Assembly (NCBI GenBank): GCA_947166625.1
Contig: CAMVEX010000001.1
Span: 62,001 to 126,000 of the forward strand
Reading direction: 5' to 3'
From: an uncultured Clostridia bacterium
GTDB taxonomy: Bacteria; Bacillota; Clostridia; Oscillospirales; Acutalibacteraceae
DNA: 64,000 bases
The notes beneath the pieces were generated by a model that had not been told where the DNA came from, searched no databases, and saw nothing but the letters and a program-made list of their open reading frames with translations. The translations under genes were made by a program, and so were the position numbers. Each line of letters opens with the position of its first letter. Within the stretch, counting starts at the first letter, position 1. Below, piece after piece: positions 48,038-59,509 of this stretch.

Positions 48038-48066
48038 TTGATTACTAAGTGTTAGTATGATATAAT
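48038..48066 (+). promoter_or_regulatory. Promoter of the 48-60 kb gene run
   Basis: TTGATT (48038-48043), a 17-base spacer ending in TGA, and TATAAT (48061-48066). The first start is at 48105. Confidence 0.78.
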
Positions 48067-48104
48067 TATTGTGAATTTTTAGACAGAGAAAAAGGAGCAA
48101 AAAA

Positions 48105-48980
48105 ATGGCTGAAATCAGACAAGCGCTTGAAGCAATATACAAAGGAATACAGCCGGCTGTTAACGAATGCGGATTCAACCCGGTTTTTCCCGACGGAGCG
48201 GACAGATCCGAGGCTCCGGTGCAGGAGACGGGCGGCAGATACATAATGGAATTTGCCGGTGAAAACAAGGCATTCAAAATCGAATATTTCAACAGCAGGC
48301 TTTTTGTTTACGGAGTAAGCAAAGAGGGCGAAATAAAAAGCGGAGATTTCGTAATGCTCGACGAATCGCTTTTTGAAGCCGAAAATGCGAACGCAAAGGA
48401 TATAAACTACGCCGTCAACAACTGCGCTGAGACGCTGGTCCAGAACTTCGGCACAAAGACGGTGAAGCCCGTAAAATCCAAGCTGCCAACTCCGGTTTCA
48501 AAGGCTCAGGCAAAGAGCGGCGCCGTATCATATGACCCGAACACTCTCGCAAACAGATTCACGGCTATTTACCCCGAGCTGAGGAACGCATACAAAGAGA
48601 ACTGCGAGACATACGGCAGATTCCTCCCGGAGGACTTCTTTATGAATCACGGCAACGCAAAGGTGATCGAGGTCATCCGCAGAAACAACCCGACTGAAAT
48701 GAAGAGACTTTTCAAGCTCTTCAATGAGATATATGATGACGGCACAAACGAGACGCAGAGCCTTATCTGCGTGACTATCCTCGGCTCTCTCGAAAACGAT
48801 GTTGAGCTGCTCGCCAACTGCACCGACTACATGAGCGCCGACCTCGCCCAGCCGGTAATAAGCGTAAACAAATATCTTTGGTCAAATGCCGGCAAGGGCG
48901 CGAGAATGAAGCTTGACAATCCCCCGCCCTACAAGCCCAAAAAGAAAAAGAAAAGCGTGATTTCAACGCTCGGAATGTGA
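48105..48980 (+). CDS. Unidentified cytoplasmic protein upstream of gyrB
   Basis: A 291-residue protein with two parts: an N-terminal alpha/beta domain (about 1-115) and a C-terminal helical domain (about 145-275), where [12 protein letters not shown] and a segment near [16 protein letters not shown] stand out. A Lys/Ser/Pro linker joins them, and the tail is basic (KPKKKKKSV). The C-terminal part recalls small helical DUFs of Clostridia, but I cannot name one with confidence. It has an AAAGGAG site and is 16 bases before gyrB, in the same transcript. No membrane segment or catalytic motif is visible. Confidence 0.75.
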   Translation: MAEIRQALEAIYKGIQPAVNECGFNPVFPDGADRSEAPVQETGGRYIMEFAGENKAFKIEYFNSRLFVYGVSKEGEIKSGDFVMLDESLFEAENANAKDINYAVNNCAETLVQNFGTKTVKPVKSKLPTPVSKAQAKSGAVSYDPNTLANRFTAIYPELRNAYKENCETYGRFLPEDFFMNHGNAKVIEVIRRNNPTEMKRLFKLFNEIYDDGTNETQSLICVTILGSLENDVELLANCTDYMSADLAQPVISVNKYLWSNAGKGARMKLDNPPPYKPKKKKKSVISTLGM

Positions 48981-48996
48981 TAGAGAGGTTAACGAA

Positions 48997-51063
48997 TTGA
49001 GTACAGATAAATCCAAAGAAAAAGAAAAGATCGAGCCGATGGCTCCCGTAGATCCCGAAGAGGAGGCTGCAAACGCAGCCGCTGCCGCGGATATTGAGGA
49101 ATTTGAATCGGATGCGGATATGAACACCGTCGTTACCGATGATTATGATGCAAGCCAGATCCAGGTGCTTGAAGGCCTTGAAGCCGTCCGCAAAAGACCG
49201 GGTATGTATATCGGCTCAACCGGCGAATCGGGACTTCATCATCTCGTATATGAAATAGTCGATAACTCCATCGACGAGGCGCTTGCGGGATACTGCACGC
49301 ATATCGAGGTTGAAATCGAAGAAGGCAACATAATCAGCGTAACGGACAACGGCAGAGGAATACCCGTTGATATTCAGGAGCAGACAGGCAAGAGCGCTCT
49401 TGAGGTTGTTTTCACCGTGCTTCACGCGGGCGGTAAATTCGGCGGCGGCGGATATAAAGTATCCGGCGGCCTTCACGGCGTCGGCGCCTCGGTCGTAAAC
49501 GCCCTCTCGGAATGGCTTGAGGTCGAGGTACACAGAGACGGCAAGATACACCAGATGAAATTCTCACGCGGAAACATCACACAGGGAATAAAAGTGATCG
49601 GCGACACCGACCATACCGGCACCCACGTAAGATTCAAGCCCGACCCCGAAATGTTTACCGAGACGCTTGTGTATAACTACGATACGCTTCACAAGCGTAT
49701 GCGTGAGGAGGCGTTTCTCAACGCAGGCCTTGCCATATCCATAACCGATTCGCGCAGCGAGAGCGCAGGCAAGCCCGAAAAAGAGCGCTCGGATAAAATG
49801 TGTTATGAAGGCGGCATAAAAGAATTCGTTACCTTCATAAACAAAAACAAAACTCCGCTCCACGAAGATATTATCTATATGTCGGGCAAAAAGGATGATA
49901 TTCTTGCAGAGCTCGCATTCCAATACACGGACACTTACACCGAATCCATCGTTTCTTTTGCAAATAACGTCCACACACCGGAGGGCGGAATGCACGAGGA
50001 CGGTTTCAAGAGAGCGCTGGCAAACGCGATAAACAAATACGGCAAAAAGGCTAAAATCCTCAAGGATAACGATAAGGTTTCGGGCGAGGACTGCCGCGAG
50101 GGCATCACCTGCATAATCTCCGTCAAGCTGACCGACGCTCAGTTTGAAGGTCAGACCAAAGCAAAGCTCGGTAATCCCGAGGTCAGGACCCTTGTCAATT
50201 CTCTCGTAAACGAGGGAATGGAGCAGTATTTTGACGATAACCCCGCCGTAGGCAAGATAATTCTTGATAAGGCTCTCACCGCAAACAGAGCGAGAGAGGC
50301 CGCGCGAAAGGCAAGGGAGACGGTCCGCCGCAAAACGGGCCTTGAAAGCGGTCAGATGCCGGACAAGCTTCAGGACTGCAATGAAAAAGATCCGTCCCTG
50401 TGCGAATTATATATCGTCGAGGGCGATTCGGCTGCCGGCTCCGCCATTCAGGGCAGAGATTCGAGATTCCAGGCTATCCTCGCTATGTGGGGCAAAATGC
50501 TCAACGTTGAGAAGGCCCGCCTCGATAAGGTTTATGATAACGACAAGCTCAATCCGCTCATTATGGCGCTCGGCTGCGGCATAGGCGACGATTTTAACGC
50601 TGAAAAGCTGCGTTATCACAAAATAATAATCATGTCGGATGCCGATGTTGACGGCGCTCATATCAGGACTTTGCTGCTTACCTTCTTCTTCAGATATATG
50701 AAGCCGCTCATCGAGCACGGATATGTTTATTCGGCGGTTCCTCCCCTTTATAAGCTCACCAAGGGCAAGACCCAGAAGGTGGCTTATTCGGACGAGGAGA
50801 GAGACAGAGTCTCCGCCGAAATGAGAGGCGACAAAGCCGACACGAAAATAGATATAAGCAGATTCAAAGGTCTCGGCGAAATGGATCCGGAGGAGCTTTG
50901 GGATACGACCATGGACCCCGAAGCGCGTACCCTACGCAGGATCACGCTTGCCGACGCCATAGCGGCGGATACGGTATTCAATCTGCTCATGGGCGAAGAA
51001 GTCGATCCGCGCCGCGAATGGATAGAAGAAAACGCAAAATATGTTGTTAACATTGATATTTAA
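48997..51063 (+). CDS. gyrB: DNA gyrase subunit B
   Basis: A 688-residue ATPase subunit of the type II topoisomerase that supercoils DNA. The GHKL ATP site ([19 protein letters not shown]), the transducer region, the Toprim motifs EGDSAAGSA and DADVDGAHI, and the C-terminal GyrA-contact region are all in place. The first 50 residues before [20 protein letters not shown] are an acidic Ala/Glu-rich extension, unusual for GyrB. TTG start with an AGAGG site. Directly followed by gyrA (14-base gap). Confidence 0.95.
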   Translation: MSTDKSKEKEKIEPMAPVDPEEEAANAAAAADIEEFESDADMNTVVTDDYDASQIQVLEGLEAVRKRPGMYIGSTGESGLHHLVYEIVDNSIDEALAGYCTHIEVEIEEGNIISVTDNGRGIPVDIQEQTGKSALEVVFTVLHAGGKFGGGGYKVSGGLHGVGASVVNALSEWLEVEVHRDGKIHQMKFSRGNITQGIKVIGDTDHTGTHVRFKPDPEMFTETLVYNYDTLHKRMREEAFLNAGLAISITDSRSESAGKPEKERSDKMCYEGGIKEFVTFINKNKTPLHEDIIYMSGKKDDILAELAFQYTDTYTESIVSFANNVHTPEGGMHEDGFKRALANAINKYGKKAKILKDNDKVSGEDCREGITCIISVKLTDAQFEGQTKAKLGNPEVRTLVNSLVNEGMEQYFDDNPAVGKIILDKALTANRAREAARKARETVRRKTGLESGQMPDKLQDCNEKDPSLCELYIVEGDSAAGSAIQGRDSRFQAILAMWGKMLNVEKARLDKVYDNDKLNPLIMALGCGIGDDFNAEKLRYHKIIIMSDADVDGAHIRTLLLTFFFRYMKPLIEHGYVYSAVPPLYKLTKGKTQKVAYSDEERDRVSAEMRGDKADTKIDISRFKGLGEMDPEELWDTTMDPEARTLRRITLADAIAADTVFNLLMGEEVDPRREWIEENAKYVVNIDI

Positions 51064-51077
51064 GGAGGTGGCGAATT

Positions 51078-53627
51078 TTGGCTCACAACAGAGATTATAA
51101 ACCGGAGGATATATTATTCCCCAATCAGGCCATAACTACTTCCGATATAGTGCCCGAGATGAAGGCGGCGATGCTTGAATACGCCATGTCCGTTATCGTT
51201 GACAGGGCTCTGCCCGACGTCAGGGACGGTCTCAAACCGGTACACCGCAGGATCCTCTACACAATGTATGAGGATAATCTCACATCGGATAAGCCGTTTA
51301 AGAAATCCGCGACCTGCGTGGGCGATGTGCTAGGTAAATATCACCCGCACGGCGACACCTCGGTATATGACGCCATGGTAAGGCTCGCGCAGAATTTCTC
51401 GATGCGCTATATGCTTGTAGAAGGCCACGGAAACTTCGGCTCGGTGGACGGCGACCCGCCGGCCGCTTACAGATACACCGAAGCAAGGCTGAGCAAAATC
51501 AGCAACAAAATGCTCGATGATATCGACAAAGATACCATTGACTGGAACCCCAACTTTGACGAAACGAGAAAAGAGCCGAGGGTCTTGCCCTCAAGATTCC
51601 CAAATCTGCTCGTAAACGGCTCACAGGGCATCGCCGTAGGCATGACCACGAATATCCCTCCCCACAACCTCAGAGAGGCGATCGACGCCTGCATCTGCGT
51701 GCTTGACAACAAAGAAGCGACGCTTGACGATCTGATGATGCACATCAAGGGCCCCGATTTCCCGACCAGAGGAATCATAATGGGCAGAGCCGGTATCAGA
51801 GCGGCTTACGCCACCGGCAGAGGCAAGGTCGTAATCAGAGCGAGGACGGAATTTGAAGAATACGGCAGGGATAACCGCACGAGAATAATCGTGAAAGAGC
51901 TGCCGTATATGGTCAAGAAGCGCGCTCTGCTCAAAAAAATAGCGGAGCAGGTCAGAGATAAGCGCATTGAAGGCATATCAGATCTGCGCGACGAAACCGA
52001 CAAGAACGGTATGCGCATAGTCATCGAGCTCAAGAGAGACGCCAACGCGCAGGTCGTGCTCAACAAGCTATACAGCCAGACCGAGATGCAATCGACCTTC
52101 GGCATAATCATGAGAGCTCTGGTGGACGACCAGAAGCAGCCGAAAATACTGACGCTTCGCGAATACATAGACGAATATCTCGCATTTCAGGAGCAGGTTA
52201 TCCGCCGCAGGACGGAATTTGACCTCAAAAAGGCTCTTGAAAGGGCTCACCTGCTCGAAGGTCTTATCATAGCCCAGGATAACATAGACGAAGTGATCCA
52301 TATCATCCGCTCGAGTTACGATGACGCGAGGCAGAAGCTGATGGACAGATTCTCTCTTGATGAAGTGCAGGCGCAGGCTATCCTCGATATGCGTCTCAAA
52401 GCGCTACAGGGTCTCGATCACGAAAAGCTCGAAAACGAGTATAAGGAGATCGAGGAGAGGATAGAATATTACCGCTCGCTGCTCGCCGACGAGGCGAAAC
52501 TCGCTCAGGTGCTCAAAGAGGAGCTTATCGCCATCAGAGACAAATTCGGCGATGAGAGAAAGACGGAGATAGCCGATGTAAGCGGAGAGGTGGATATAGA
52601 AGACCTGATCCCCGAGGAAGAAAGCGTATTCACCCTCACGGAGATGGGCTATATCAAGCGCACCCCCGCCTCGGAATACAGGCAGCAGGGCAGAAACGGC
52701 CAGGGCAGAAAGGGCGTAAAGACAAGAGAAGAAGACACCGTTAAAACTATTTTCTCATGCTCGACCCACGATTACATAATGTGCTTTACCGATTTCGGCA
52801 GAGTATTCAGGGTAAAGGGCTATGAAATACCCGAGGGCAGCCTTGCCTCAAAGGGCACGAATGTAGTCAATGTAATTCAGATAAATCCGGGTGAAAAGAT
52901 CACGGCGATGCTCAAAGTCCCAGATTTCGGCACGGATGATGTTTATCTTGCGATGATGACCAAAAAGGGCGTTATCAAGAGAACCGCTCTCGATTGCTAC
53001 AAGAATCTGAGAAAGAGCGGAATCATCGCCATAAACCTCGATGAGGGCGACGAGCTCGGCTGGGTAAGGCTGACGGACGGCAAGCAGATCATATTTGCCG
53101 CTACAAAATACGGGAAACTGCTTTCATTCCACGAGGAGCAGGCGCGTCTTATAGGCAGGACAGCCAGAGGCGTGAGAGCCATCAAGCTCGCGAATGACGA
53201 CGACTGCGTTGTGGGTATGGATGTACGCAGCGACGACAAGTTAGTGCTCACTATAGGCGAAAACGGTCAGGGCAGGCTCTCGACGACGGATGTTTATCCG
53301 ATACATTCAAGGGCTACGCAGGGTCAGAAGAATTTCAACATCGTAAAATACGGCTTTGTGGTAAGCGTACAGAGCGTAAACCCCGATGATGACCTGATGA
53401 TGATAACGCAAAACGGCACGATAGCGAGAATTTCTCTTGAAGGTCTGGGCACAAAAGGCAAGACAGCAAGAGGAGTCAACTTCATGAAGCTCAAAGAGGG
53501 CGACAAGATAATTTCAGCCACACCGGTGAGCAAAAACGAATCCGACGGCGACGAGGCAGAACCGGATCAGATTCAGACGGCGCAGGACGGATCCGATGCG
53601 GCAGACGAATCTCGATCCGAAGAGTAA
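51078..53627 (+). CDS. gyrA: DNA gyrase subunit A
   Basis: An 849-residue DNA-cleaving subunit. The catalytic Tyr133 is in [11 protein letters not shown], and the quinolone region [14 protein letters not shown] has Thr where E. coli has Ser83. The C-terminal beta-pinwheel has only a partial GyrA box (QGRNGQG rather than the usual QRRGGKG), and the tail is acidic. TTG start with a strong AAGGAGGTGG site. The gyrB-gyrA pairing supports gyrase over topoisomerase IV, though the weak box leaves some doubt. Confidence 0.92.
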   Translation: MAHNRDYKPEDILFPNQAITTSDIVPEMKAAMLEYAMSVIVDRALPDVRDGLKPVHRRILYTMYEDNLTSDKPFKKSATCVGDVLGKYHPHGDTSVYDAMVRLAQNFSMRYMLVEGHGNFGSVDGDPPAAYRYTEARLSKISNKMLDDIDKDTIDWNPNFDETRKEPRVLPSRFPNLLVNGSQGIAVGMTTNIPPHNLREAIDACICVLDNKEATLDDLMMHIKGPDFPTRGIIMGRAGIRAAYATGRGKVVIRARTEFEEYGRDNRTRIIVKELPYMVKKRALLKKIAEQVRDKRIEGISDLRDETDKNGMRIVIELKRDANAQVVLNKLYSQTEMQSTFGIIMRALVDDQKQPKILTLREYIDEYLAFQEQVIRRRTEFDLKKALERAHLLEGLIIAQDNIDEVIHIIRSSYDDARQKLMDRFSLDEVQAQAILDMRLKALQGLDHEKLENEYKEIEERIEYYRSLLADEAKLAQVLKEELIAIRDKFGDERKTEIADVSGEVDIEDLIPEEESVFTLTEMGYIKRTPASEYRQQGRNGQGRKGVKTREEDTVKTIFSCSTHDYIMCFTDFGRVFRVKGYEIPEGSLASKGTNVVNVIQINPGEKITAMLKVPDFGTDDVYLAMMTKKGVIKRTALDCYKNLRKSGIIAINLDEGDELGWVRLTDGKQIIFAATKYGKLLSFHEEQARLIGRTARGVRAIKLANDDDCVVGMDVRSDDKLVLTIGENGQGRLSTTDVYPIHSRATQGQKNFNIVKYGFVVSVQSVNPDDDLMMITQNGTIARISLEGLGTKGKTARGVNFMKLKEGDKIISATPVSKNESDGDEAEPDQIQTAQDGSDAADESRSEE

Positions 53628-53652
53628 TCCACAAACAAGAAAAGAGGTAACT

Positions 53653-54069
53653 ATGAACATTGCTTTAATTGCACATGACGCGAAAAAAGAGCTGATGATC
53701 CAATTCTGCATAGCTTACTGCGGAATACTCAGCAGACACAACCTCTACGCCACAGGTACCACCGGAAAGGTAGTCGCCGAAGCAACGGGTCTTGACATCA
53801 CAAGATTCCTCAGCGGCACGCAGGGCGGCGATCAGCAGATAGCTTCACGCATAGCCTGCAACGAAATAGATCTGCTTCTTTTATTCAGAGACCCTCTTAC
53901 GGCTAAAATGAATGAGCCCAACGAGGCTACCCTGCTTCGCCTTTGCGATGTACACAACATCCCCGTCGCTACAAATATCGCGACGGCGGAGGCGCTTATC
54001 CACTCGCTCGCAAGAGGCGATCTTGACTGGCGCGAAATCGTTAATCCTAAAAAGAACAGTGAGGACTGA
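53653..54069 (+). CDS. mgsA: Methylglyoxal synthase
   Basis: A 138-residue enzyme that turns dihydroxyacetone phosphate into methylglyoxal, a bypass of lower glycolysis. The start [17 protein letters not shown] (near 37) and the catalytic [10 protein letters not shown] near 55-64 are diagnostic. A longer frame runs 19 codons upstream into gyrA, but the ATG at 53653 has GAGGT 6 bases before it. It sits 5 bases before hisS, so it rides in the gyr-hisS run. Confidence 0.93.
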   Translation: MNIALIAHDAKKELMIQFCIAYCGILSRHNLYATGTTGKVVAEATGLDITRFLSGTQGGDQQIASRIACNEIDLLLLFRDPLTAKMNEPNEATLLRLCDVHNIPVATNIATAEALIHSLARGDLDWREIVNPKKNSED

Positions 54070-54074
54070 TCAAA

Positions 54075-55418
54075 TTGGCTCTGTTAACCAAAGCAGTCAA
54101 GGGCACTCAGGATATGCTGCCCGGCGAGACCGGGAAACAGCGATTCCTCGAAAATACCCTTTTTGAAATAGCCGCTTCATTCGGCTTCAAAGAAATAAGG
54201 ACACCCGTTTTTGAGCACACCGAGCTTTTTCAGCGCGGAGTGGGTGAGACGACGGATGTCGTACAAAAAGAAATGTACACCTTCGATGACAAGGGCGGCA
54301 GATCGATCACACTTCGCCCCGAAGGCACGGCGGGAGCTGTAAGATCCTTCCTTGAGCACGGGCTTTTTAACGAGGCTCTGCCGCAGAAGCTCTGTTACAT
54401 TCTCAACTGCTACAGATATGAAAAGCCGCAGGCAGGCCGCTGGAGAGAATTCCAGCAGTTCGGAGTGGAGATGTTCGGCTCAGCCGCCCCGAGCGCCGAC
54501 GCCGAAGTAATATCCGCAGCGAATGAGATATTCGGCTTCCTCGGAGTTGAAAACCTTGAGCTCAGGCTCAATTCAATCGGATGCCCCGAATGCAGAAAAA
54601 ACTATCATGCCGCTCTCAAAGAATACTTTGAAGGATACAGAGATCGGCTCTGCGGCACCTGCCTTGAAAGGCTTGACAAGAATCCCATGAGGATCCTCGA
54701 TTGCAAGAGCCCGGTATGCAAAGAAATCGCGGCGGGCGCACCCGTAATCCTTGACTATCTCTGCGATGATTGCAAAAATCATTTTGAAGGCGTTCAAAAA
54801 TATCTGACCGCCATGGGCATAGAATTCAAGATCGACCCTCAGATAGTGCGTGGGCTCGACTATTATACCCGCACAGTGTTTGAATTCGTTTCCACGGCGA
54901 TCGGCTCTCAGGGAACGGTCTGCGGCGGCGGACGGTATGACGGGCTTGTTGAAGAGCTCGGAGGCCCCAAGACCCCCGCTCTCGGCTTCGGCATGGGCAC
55001 AGGCCGCCTCAAAATGGTGATGCAGGCGCAGGGGCTTGAGCTGCCCGAAGACAGCAAATGCGACATTTACATCGCTCCGATGGACGGCGACGCCTCATAT
55101 AAAGCCATGGCGCTGGCTTCGGATCTGCGCTCAAGCGGAATCCACGCTGAGACCGATGTAGTCGGCAGATCGCTCAAAGCCCAGATGAAATATGCCGACA
55201 AAATCGGCGCGAAATACACGATGGTTATCGGCAGCGACGAGCTCGCCGAAAACAAGGCAAAGGTAAAGAATATGGCAAGCGGCGTTTCGACCGAGCTGTC
55301 ATTTGAAAATTTTGAGGATAATTTCCTCCGACTTACGATAAACGAAGCCGCTTCCGGTTTAGGTGACGACTCCGATCTCAACATTTCACTCACCGATTTA
55401 TTCGGCAATATCAACTGA
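54075..55418 (+). CDS. hisS: Histidine--tRNA ligase
   Basis: A 447-residue class II synthetase. Motif 1 region FKEIRTPVFEHTELFQRGVG, motif 2 with RYEKPQAGRWREFQQFG, the His-specific YYTRTVFEF and GGGRYDGL blocks, and the C-terminal anticodon domain are all present. TTG start close behind mgsA. No T-box leader is visible, as expected for an internal gene of a run. aspS follows after 15 bases, a common pair in Firmicutes. Confidence 0.95.
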   Translation: MALLTKAVKGTQDMLPGETGKQRFLENTLFEIAASFGFKEIRTPVFEHTELFQRGVGETTDVVQKEMYTFDDKGGRSITLRPEGTAGAVRSFLEHGLFNEALPQKLCYILNCYRYEKPQAGRWREFQQFGVEMFGSAAPSADAEVISAANEIFGFLGVENLELRLNSIGCPECRKNYHAALKEYFEGYRDRLCGTCLERLDKNPMRILDCKSPVCKEIAAGAPVILDYLCDDCKNHFEGVQKYLTAMGIEFKIDPQIVRGLDYYTRTVFEFVSTAIGSQGTVCGGGRYDGLVEELGGPKTPALGFGMGTGRLKMVMQAQGLELPEDSKCDIYIAPMDGDASYKAMALASDLRSSGIHAETDVVGRSLKAQMKYADKIGAKYTMVIGSDELAENKAKVKNMASGVSTELSFENFEDNFLRLTINEAASGLGDDSDLNISLTDLFGNIN

Positions 55419-55433
55419 AAGAGGTGCGTCACC

Positions 55434-57224
55434 ATGGATTTTATGACAGGACTTAAAAGGACCGATTATTGCGGGGAGCTGAGAGCCTCCGATATCGGCA
55501 GAGAGGTCACAGTCGCGGGCTGGGTTCAGCGTCAGCGTGACCTCGGAAAGCTTATATTCATTGATTTAAGAGACAGAAGCGGAATCATTCAGCTCGCTTT
55601 TGACGAATCGACAGAGAAAGAGATATTTGACAAGGCCTTTGCCGCAAGAAGCGAATATGTATTGATGGCGAAAGGCACCGTCAGGGAGAGATCCTCCAAA
55701 AACGCAGAGATCCCGACCGGCGATATTGAAATAGAGGTAAATGATCTCAGGGTGCTTGCCAAGAGCGAGACTCCCCCGTTTGAAATCGCCGAAAACAGCC
55801 AGACCTCCGAGCTAACAAGGCTCAAATACAGATACCTCGATCTGAGAAGACCCGATCTTCAGAGAAATATCATTATGCGTCACAAAATCGCAAAAATCAC
55901 CCGCGATTATTTTGACGAAAACGGATTTATAGAAATCGAGACGCCCATCCTCATCAAATCAACTCCCGAAGGCGCGAGAGACTATCTCGTTCCCTCAAGG
56001 ATACACAAGGGTAAATTCTACGCTCTGCCGCAATCGCCGCAGCTGTATAAGCAGCTCTCAATGGTCGCGGGATTTGACAGATATATGCAGATCGCGCGCT
56101 GCTTCCGCGATGAAGATCTGAGAGCGGACAGACAGCCCGAATTTACACAGATAGATATTGAAATGTCTTTCGTTGATATGGAGGATGTGCTCACCATAGG
56201 CGAAGGCTATATGAAGAGAGTATTCAAAGACGCTCTCGGGGTGGATATAGCGACGCCCATCCCCCGCCTCACATACAAAGAGGCTATGGAGAGATTCGGC
56301 AGCGATAAGCCGGACACAAGATACGGCCTTGAGATAACCGATCTGACGGATGCGGTAAAAAGCAGTGAATTCGTCGTTTTTTCGGGCGCGATAAACGGCG
56401 GAGGATCGGTCAGATGCATCAACGCAAAGGGCGCGTACTCCGTCTTGACGCGCAAAGAGATTGATAAACTCACCGAAGCTGCGAAGGGCAGCGGAGCGAA
56501 AGGCCTCGCATATATCAGAATGGCCGATGACGGAACATATAACGCATCATTTGCAAAATTCATGACCGATGACGAAATGAAAGCCATCCTCGAAAAATCC
56601 GGCGCCGAGCCCGGAGACGTCATTCTTATCATAGCGGACTCCAAAAACTCGCTCGTCCTCTCCGTTCTCGGAGCGCTCAGGCAGGCTGTCGCCAAAAAAA
56701 TGGATATTATCCCCGCCGGCAAATACAACCTGCTCTGGATAACGGAATTCCCGTTTTTTGATTGGGATGAGGAACTCGGCCAGTTTGTGGCGATGCACCA
56801 TCCGTTTACGGCTCCGATGGATGAATGCCTTGACTATCTTGAAACGGACAAGGCACAGGTAAGGGCAAAGGCCTATGACCTCGTTTTGAACGGTATAGAA
56901 TTATGCTCGGGAAGCATCAGGATCACTAACCCCGAATTGCAGGGCAGGATATTCTCGCTGCTCGGTCTGAGCGATGAGGAGGCTCACAATAAATTCGGCT
57001 ATCTGCTTGACGCATTCAAATACGGCGCTCCGCCTCACGGCGGAATGGGCATCGGGCTTGACAGGCTGATAATGCAGATGCTCGAATGCGAATCTCTCAG
57101 AGATGTAATAGCCTATCCGAAAGTACAGAACGCCTCAGAGCCGATGACAGACTGCCCCGCGCAGGTGGATGAGATCCAGCTTGAAGATCTCGGCATAGGC
57201 ATAGTCTCAGACAAATCCGTTTAA
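55434..57224 (+). CDS. aspS: Aspartate--tRNA ligase
   Basis: A 596-residue class II synthetase of the bacterial type. The N-terminal OB-fold anticodon domain starts with VTVAGWVQRQRDLGKLIFID, motif 2 is in CFRDEDLRADRQPEFTQID, the bacterial GAD insert spans about 290-400, and the end FGIG-like block is GAPPHGGMGIGLDRL. Length is normal. Start ATG with GAGGTG upstream; a second Met four codons on is possible. Part of the 48-60 kb run. Confidence 0.96.
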   Translation: MDFMTGLKRTDYCGELRASDIGREVTVAGWVQRQRDLGKLIFIDLRDRSGIIQLAFDESTEKEIFDKAFAARSEYVLMAKGTVRERSSKNAEIPTGDIEIEVNDLRVLAKSETPPFEIAENSQTSELTRLKYRYLDLRRPDLQRNIIMRHKIAKITRDYFDENGFIEIETPILIKSTPEGARDYLVPSRIHKGKFYALPQSPQLYKQLSMVAGFDRYMQIARCFRDEDLRADRQPEFTQIDIEMSFVDMEDVLTIGEGYMKRVFKDALGVDIATPIPRLTYKEAMERFGSDKPDTRYGLEITDLTDAVKSSEFVVFSGAINGGGSVRCINAKGAYSVLTRKEIDKLTEAAKGSGAKGLAYIRMADDGTYNASFAKFMTDDEMKAILEKSGAEPGDVILIIADSKNSLVLSVLGALRQAVAKKMDIIPAGKYNLLWITEFPFFDWDEELGQFVAMHHPFTAPMDECLDYLETDKAQVRAKAYDLVLNGIELCSGSIRITNPELQGRIFSLLGLSDEEAHNKFGYLLDAFKYGAPPHGGMGIGLDRLIMQMLECESLRDVIAYPKVQNASEPMTDCPAQVDEIQLEDLGIGIVSDKSV

Positions 57225-57250
57225 TTTTTCTTTGAAAGAAGGTAAAATAT

Positions 57251-58330
57251 ATGGCAAGAGTTTACAACTTTTCAGCAGGACCCTCAATGCTCCCCGAAAG
57301 CGTGCTTAACAGAGCCGCCGAGGAAATGCTCGACTGCAACGGAACAGGGCAGTCCGTTCTCGAAATGAGCCACCGTTCAAAGGCGTTTGAGCCCATTATT
57401 TACGGCGCATTCGATCTTTTCAGAGAAGTTCTCAAGGTACCCGATAATTATAAAATAATCTTCTGCCAGGGCGGCGCATCCACCGCTTTTGCCGCGATCC
57501 CGCTCAATTTTATGAACGGCAGCCGTCAGGCGGACTATGTTCTCTCGGGTCAGTTTTCGACCAAGGCATATAAAGAGGCTCAGAAATATGGCGATGTAAC
57601 AGCGGTCGCTTCATCAAAAGAGCAGAATTTCTCCTGCATTCCGGAGCTTGACAAATCAAAATTCAATCCGGACGCGGATTACTTCTACATCTGCCAGAAT
57701 AACACCATATACGGCACAAGATTCACCACCCTGCCCGATACCGGTAAAGTGCCTCTCATAGCCGATGTTTCATCCTGCTTCCTTTCGGAGCCGATGGATG
57801 TTTCAAAATACGGTGTGATTTACGGCGGCGCGCAGAAGAACGTAGCTCCCGCGGGCCTTACGGTCGTAATAGTCAGAGAGGACCTGCTCGGCAACGAAAG
57901 ACCCGAGACGCCCGCTCTGCTCAACTACAAGCTGCTCGCCGACAATGACAGCATGTATAACACTCCCCCCTGCTACTCCATCTATATGTGCAAGCTTGTG
58001 CTTGAATGGATAAAGAGCATCGGCGGACTTGAGGCTCTGAAGATTCGCAACGAAAAGAAGGCCGAGATCCTTTATAATTTCATAGACAACAGCAAAATGT
58101 TCCACAATCCCGTTAAGAAGAGCGACCGCTCGATGATGAACGTAACCTTCGTCACCGACAGCGACGAGCTCAACGCAAAATTTGTTTCCGAAGCAGCTGC
58201 CGCTGGATTTGTCAACCTCAAGGGTCACCGCTCCGTCGGCGGAATGAGGGCGAGCATTTATAACGCGATGCCGATCGAAGGCGTAGAAAAACTTGTTGAT
58301 TTTATGGCGGAATTTGAAAAAAACAACTGA
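57251..58330 (+). CDS. serC: Phosphoserine aminotransferase
   Basis: A 359-residue PLP enzyme of serine biosynthesis that makes phosphoserine from 3-phosphohydroxypyruvate. The start VYNFSAGPSMLPESVL is typical, PLP binds Lys196 in GAQKNVAPAG, and the end has GMRASIYNA. The next gene, 11 bases on, is the dehydrogenase that makes its substrate, so the pair covers two steps of the pathway. serB is not nearby. Confidence 0.96.
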   Translation: MARVYNFSAGPSMLPESVLNRAAEEMLDCNGTGQSVLEMSHRSKAFEPIIYGAFDLFREVLKVPDNYKIIFCQGGASTAFAAIPLNFMNGSRQADYVLSGQFSTKAYKEAQKYGDVTAVASSKEQNFSCIPELDKSKFNPDADYFYICQNNTIYGTRFTTLPDTGKVPLIADVSSCFLSEPMDVSKYGVIYGGAQKNVAPAGLTVVIVREDLLGNERPETPALLNYKLLADNDSMYNTPPCYSIYMCKLVLEWIKSIGGLEALKIRNEKKAEILYNFIDNSKMFHNPVKKSDRSMMNVTFVTDSDELNAKFVSEAAAAGFVNLKGHRSVGGMRASIYNAMPIEGVEKLVDFMAEFEKNN

Positions 58331-58341
58331 GGAGGTAAATT

Positions 58342-59496
58342 ATGTTTAATATACTCACTCTGAACAAAATTTCAAAAATCGGTCTTTCCGTACTTGACGC
58401 GGAAAAATACAACTGCGCAGACAACATCGCGGACCCCGACGCTATACTTGTTCGCTCGGCTTCAATGCACGAAATGAAGCTCAGCGACAGCACTCTCGCC
58501 GTTGCCAGGGCGGGCGCGGGAGTTAACAACATCCCCCTCAGCGATTATGCCGACAGCGGCGTGGTGGTCTTTAACACACCCGGCGCAAATGCAAACGCGG
58601 TAAAAGAGCTTGTAATATGCGCTCTGCTTCTCTCCTCAAGAAAGGTTGCCGCTTCAATTGAATGGGCAAAGAGCCTCAAGGGCGAGGGTGAAAATGTACC
58701 CAAGCTCGTCGAAAAGGGCAAATCACAATTCGCAGGCCCCGAAATCGCTCATAAAACTCTCGGCGTTGTGGGTATGGGCGCGATCGGCGCACTGGTCGCA
58801 GAGAGCGCAAAGGCTCTCGGGATGAGCATAATCGGTTTTGACCCCTTCCTGAGCGAAGCGAGAAACAAAGAATTCAGAGACAAGGGATTCAGAATCACCG
58901 CAGATATAGAAGATATCTGGAGCTCGTGCGATTATATTTCGCTACACCTTCCCCTCAACGACGGCACAAGAGGAATAGTCAACGCCGAAAGCATAGAAAA
59001 AATGAAGGACGGCGCCAGAATCATCAATATGGCCAGAGGCGAGCTTGTGGATTCCGACGATATATTAGCCGCTCTCGACAAGGGCAAGATCGCGGCTTAT
59101 GTAACAGACTTCCCGAACGAAGCGCAGATCTCACACCCCGGCGTGACCGCAATCCCCCACCTCGGCGCCTCCACTCCCGAAAGCGAAGACAACTGCGCCG
59201 TTATGGCCGCGACCGAAGTCTCTCACTACCTTGAAAACGGCTCGATAATCCACTCCGTAAATTATCCCGACCTTGAGCTGCCCGAGGATTTCACGATAAG
59301 GACCTGCTTCCTTCACGATGAGAATGAAAAATTCGCGGATAAAGTGACAAAGGCGGCAAAAACCGGCGGAGCCAAAATCGAGAATATTTATTCAGCCTCC
59401 AAAAAAGGCAAAGGCTACACGGTTATTGACACAGATAAAATATTCGACGCATCCGACATTAAGGCGATCAGAGTAAGATTACTCAAAAACAATTAA
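58342..59496 (+). CDS. serA: D-3-phosphoglycerate dehydrogenase
   Basis: A 384-residue NAD-dependent enzyme, the first step of serine biosynthesis. The nucleotide motif GVVGMGAIGALVA is near 145, and the catalytic Arg, Glu and His lie in the HLPLNDGTRG, FPNEAQ and PHLGASTPESE region. The C-terminal 75 residues look like a short ACT-type regulatory domain, so serine may inhibit it. GAGGT site before the start. It follows serC in the same transcript. Confidence 0.93.
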   Translation: MFNILTLNKISKIGLSVLDAEKYNCADNIADPDAILVRSASMHEMKLSDSTLAVARAGAGVNNIPLSDYADSGVVVFNTPGANANAVKELVICALLLSSRKVAASIEWAKSLKGEGENVPKLVEKGKSQFAGPEIAHKTLGVVGMGAIGALVAESAKALGMSIIGFDPFLSEARNKEFRDKGFRITADIEDIWSSCDYISLHLPLNDGTRGIVNAESIEKMKDGARIINMARGELVDSDDILAALDKGKIAAYVTDFPNEAQISHPGVTAIPHLGASTPESEDNCAVMAATEVSHYLENGSIIHSVNYPDLELPEDFTIRTCFLHDENEKFADKVTKAAKTGGAKIENIYSASKKGKGYTVIDTDKIFDASDIKAIRVRLLKNN

Positions 59497-59509
59497 CGGA
59501 GGGTCATTT

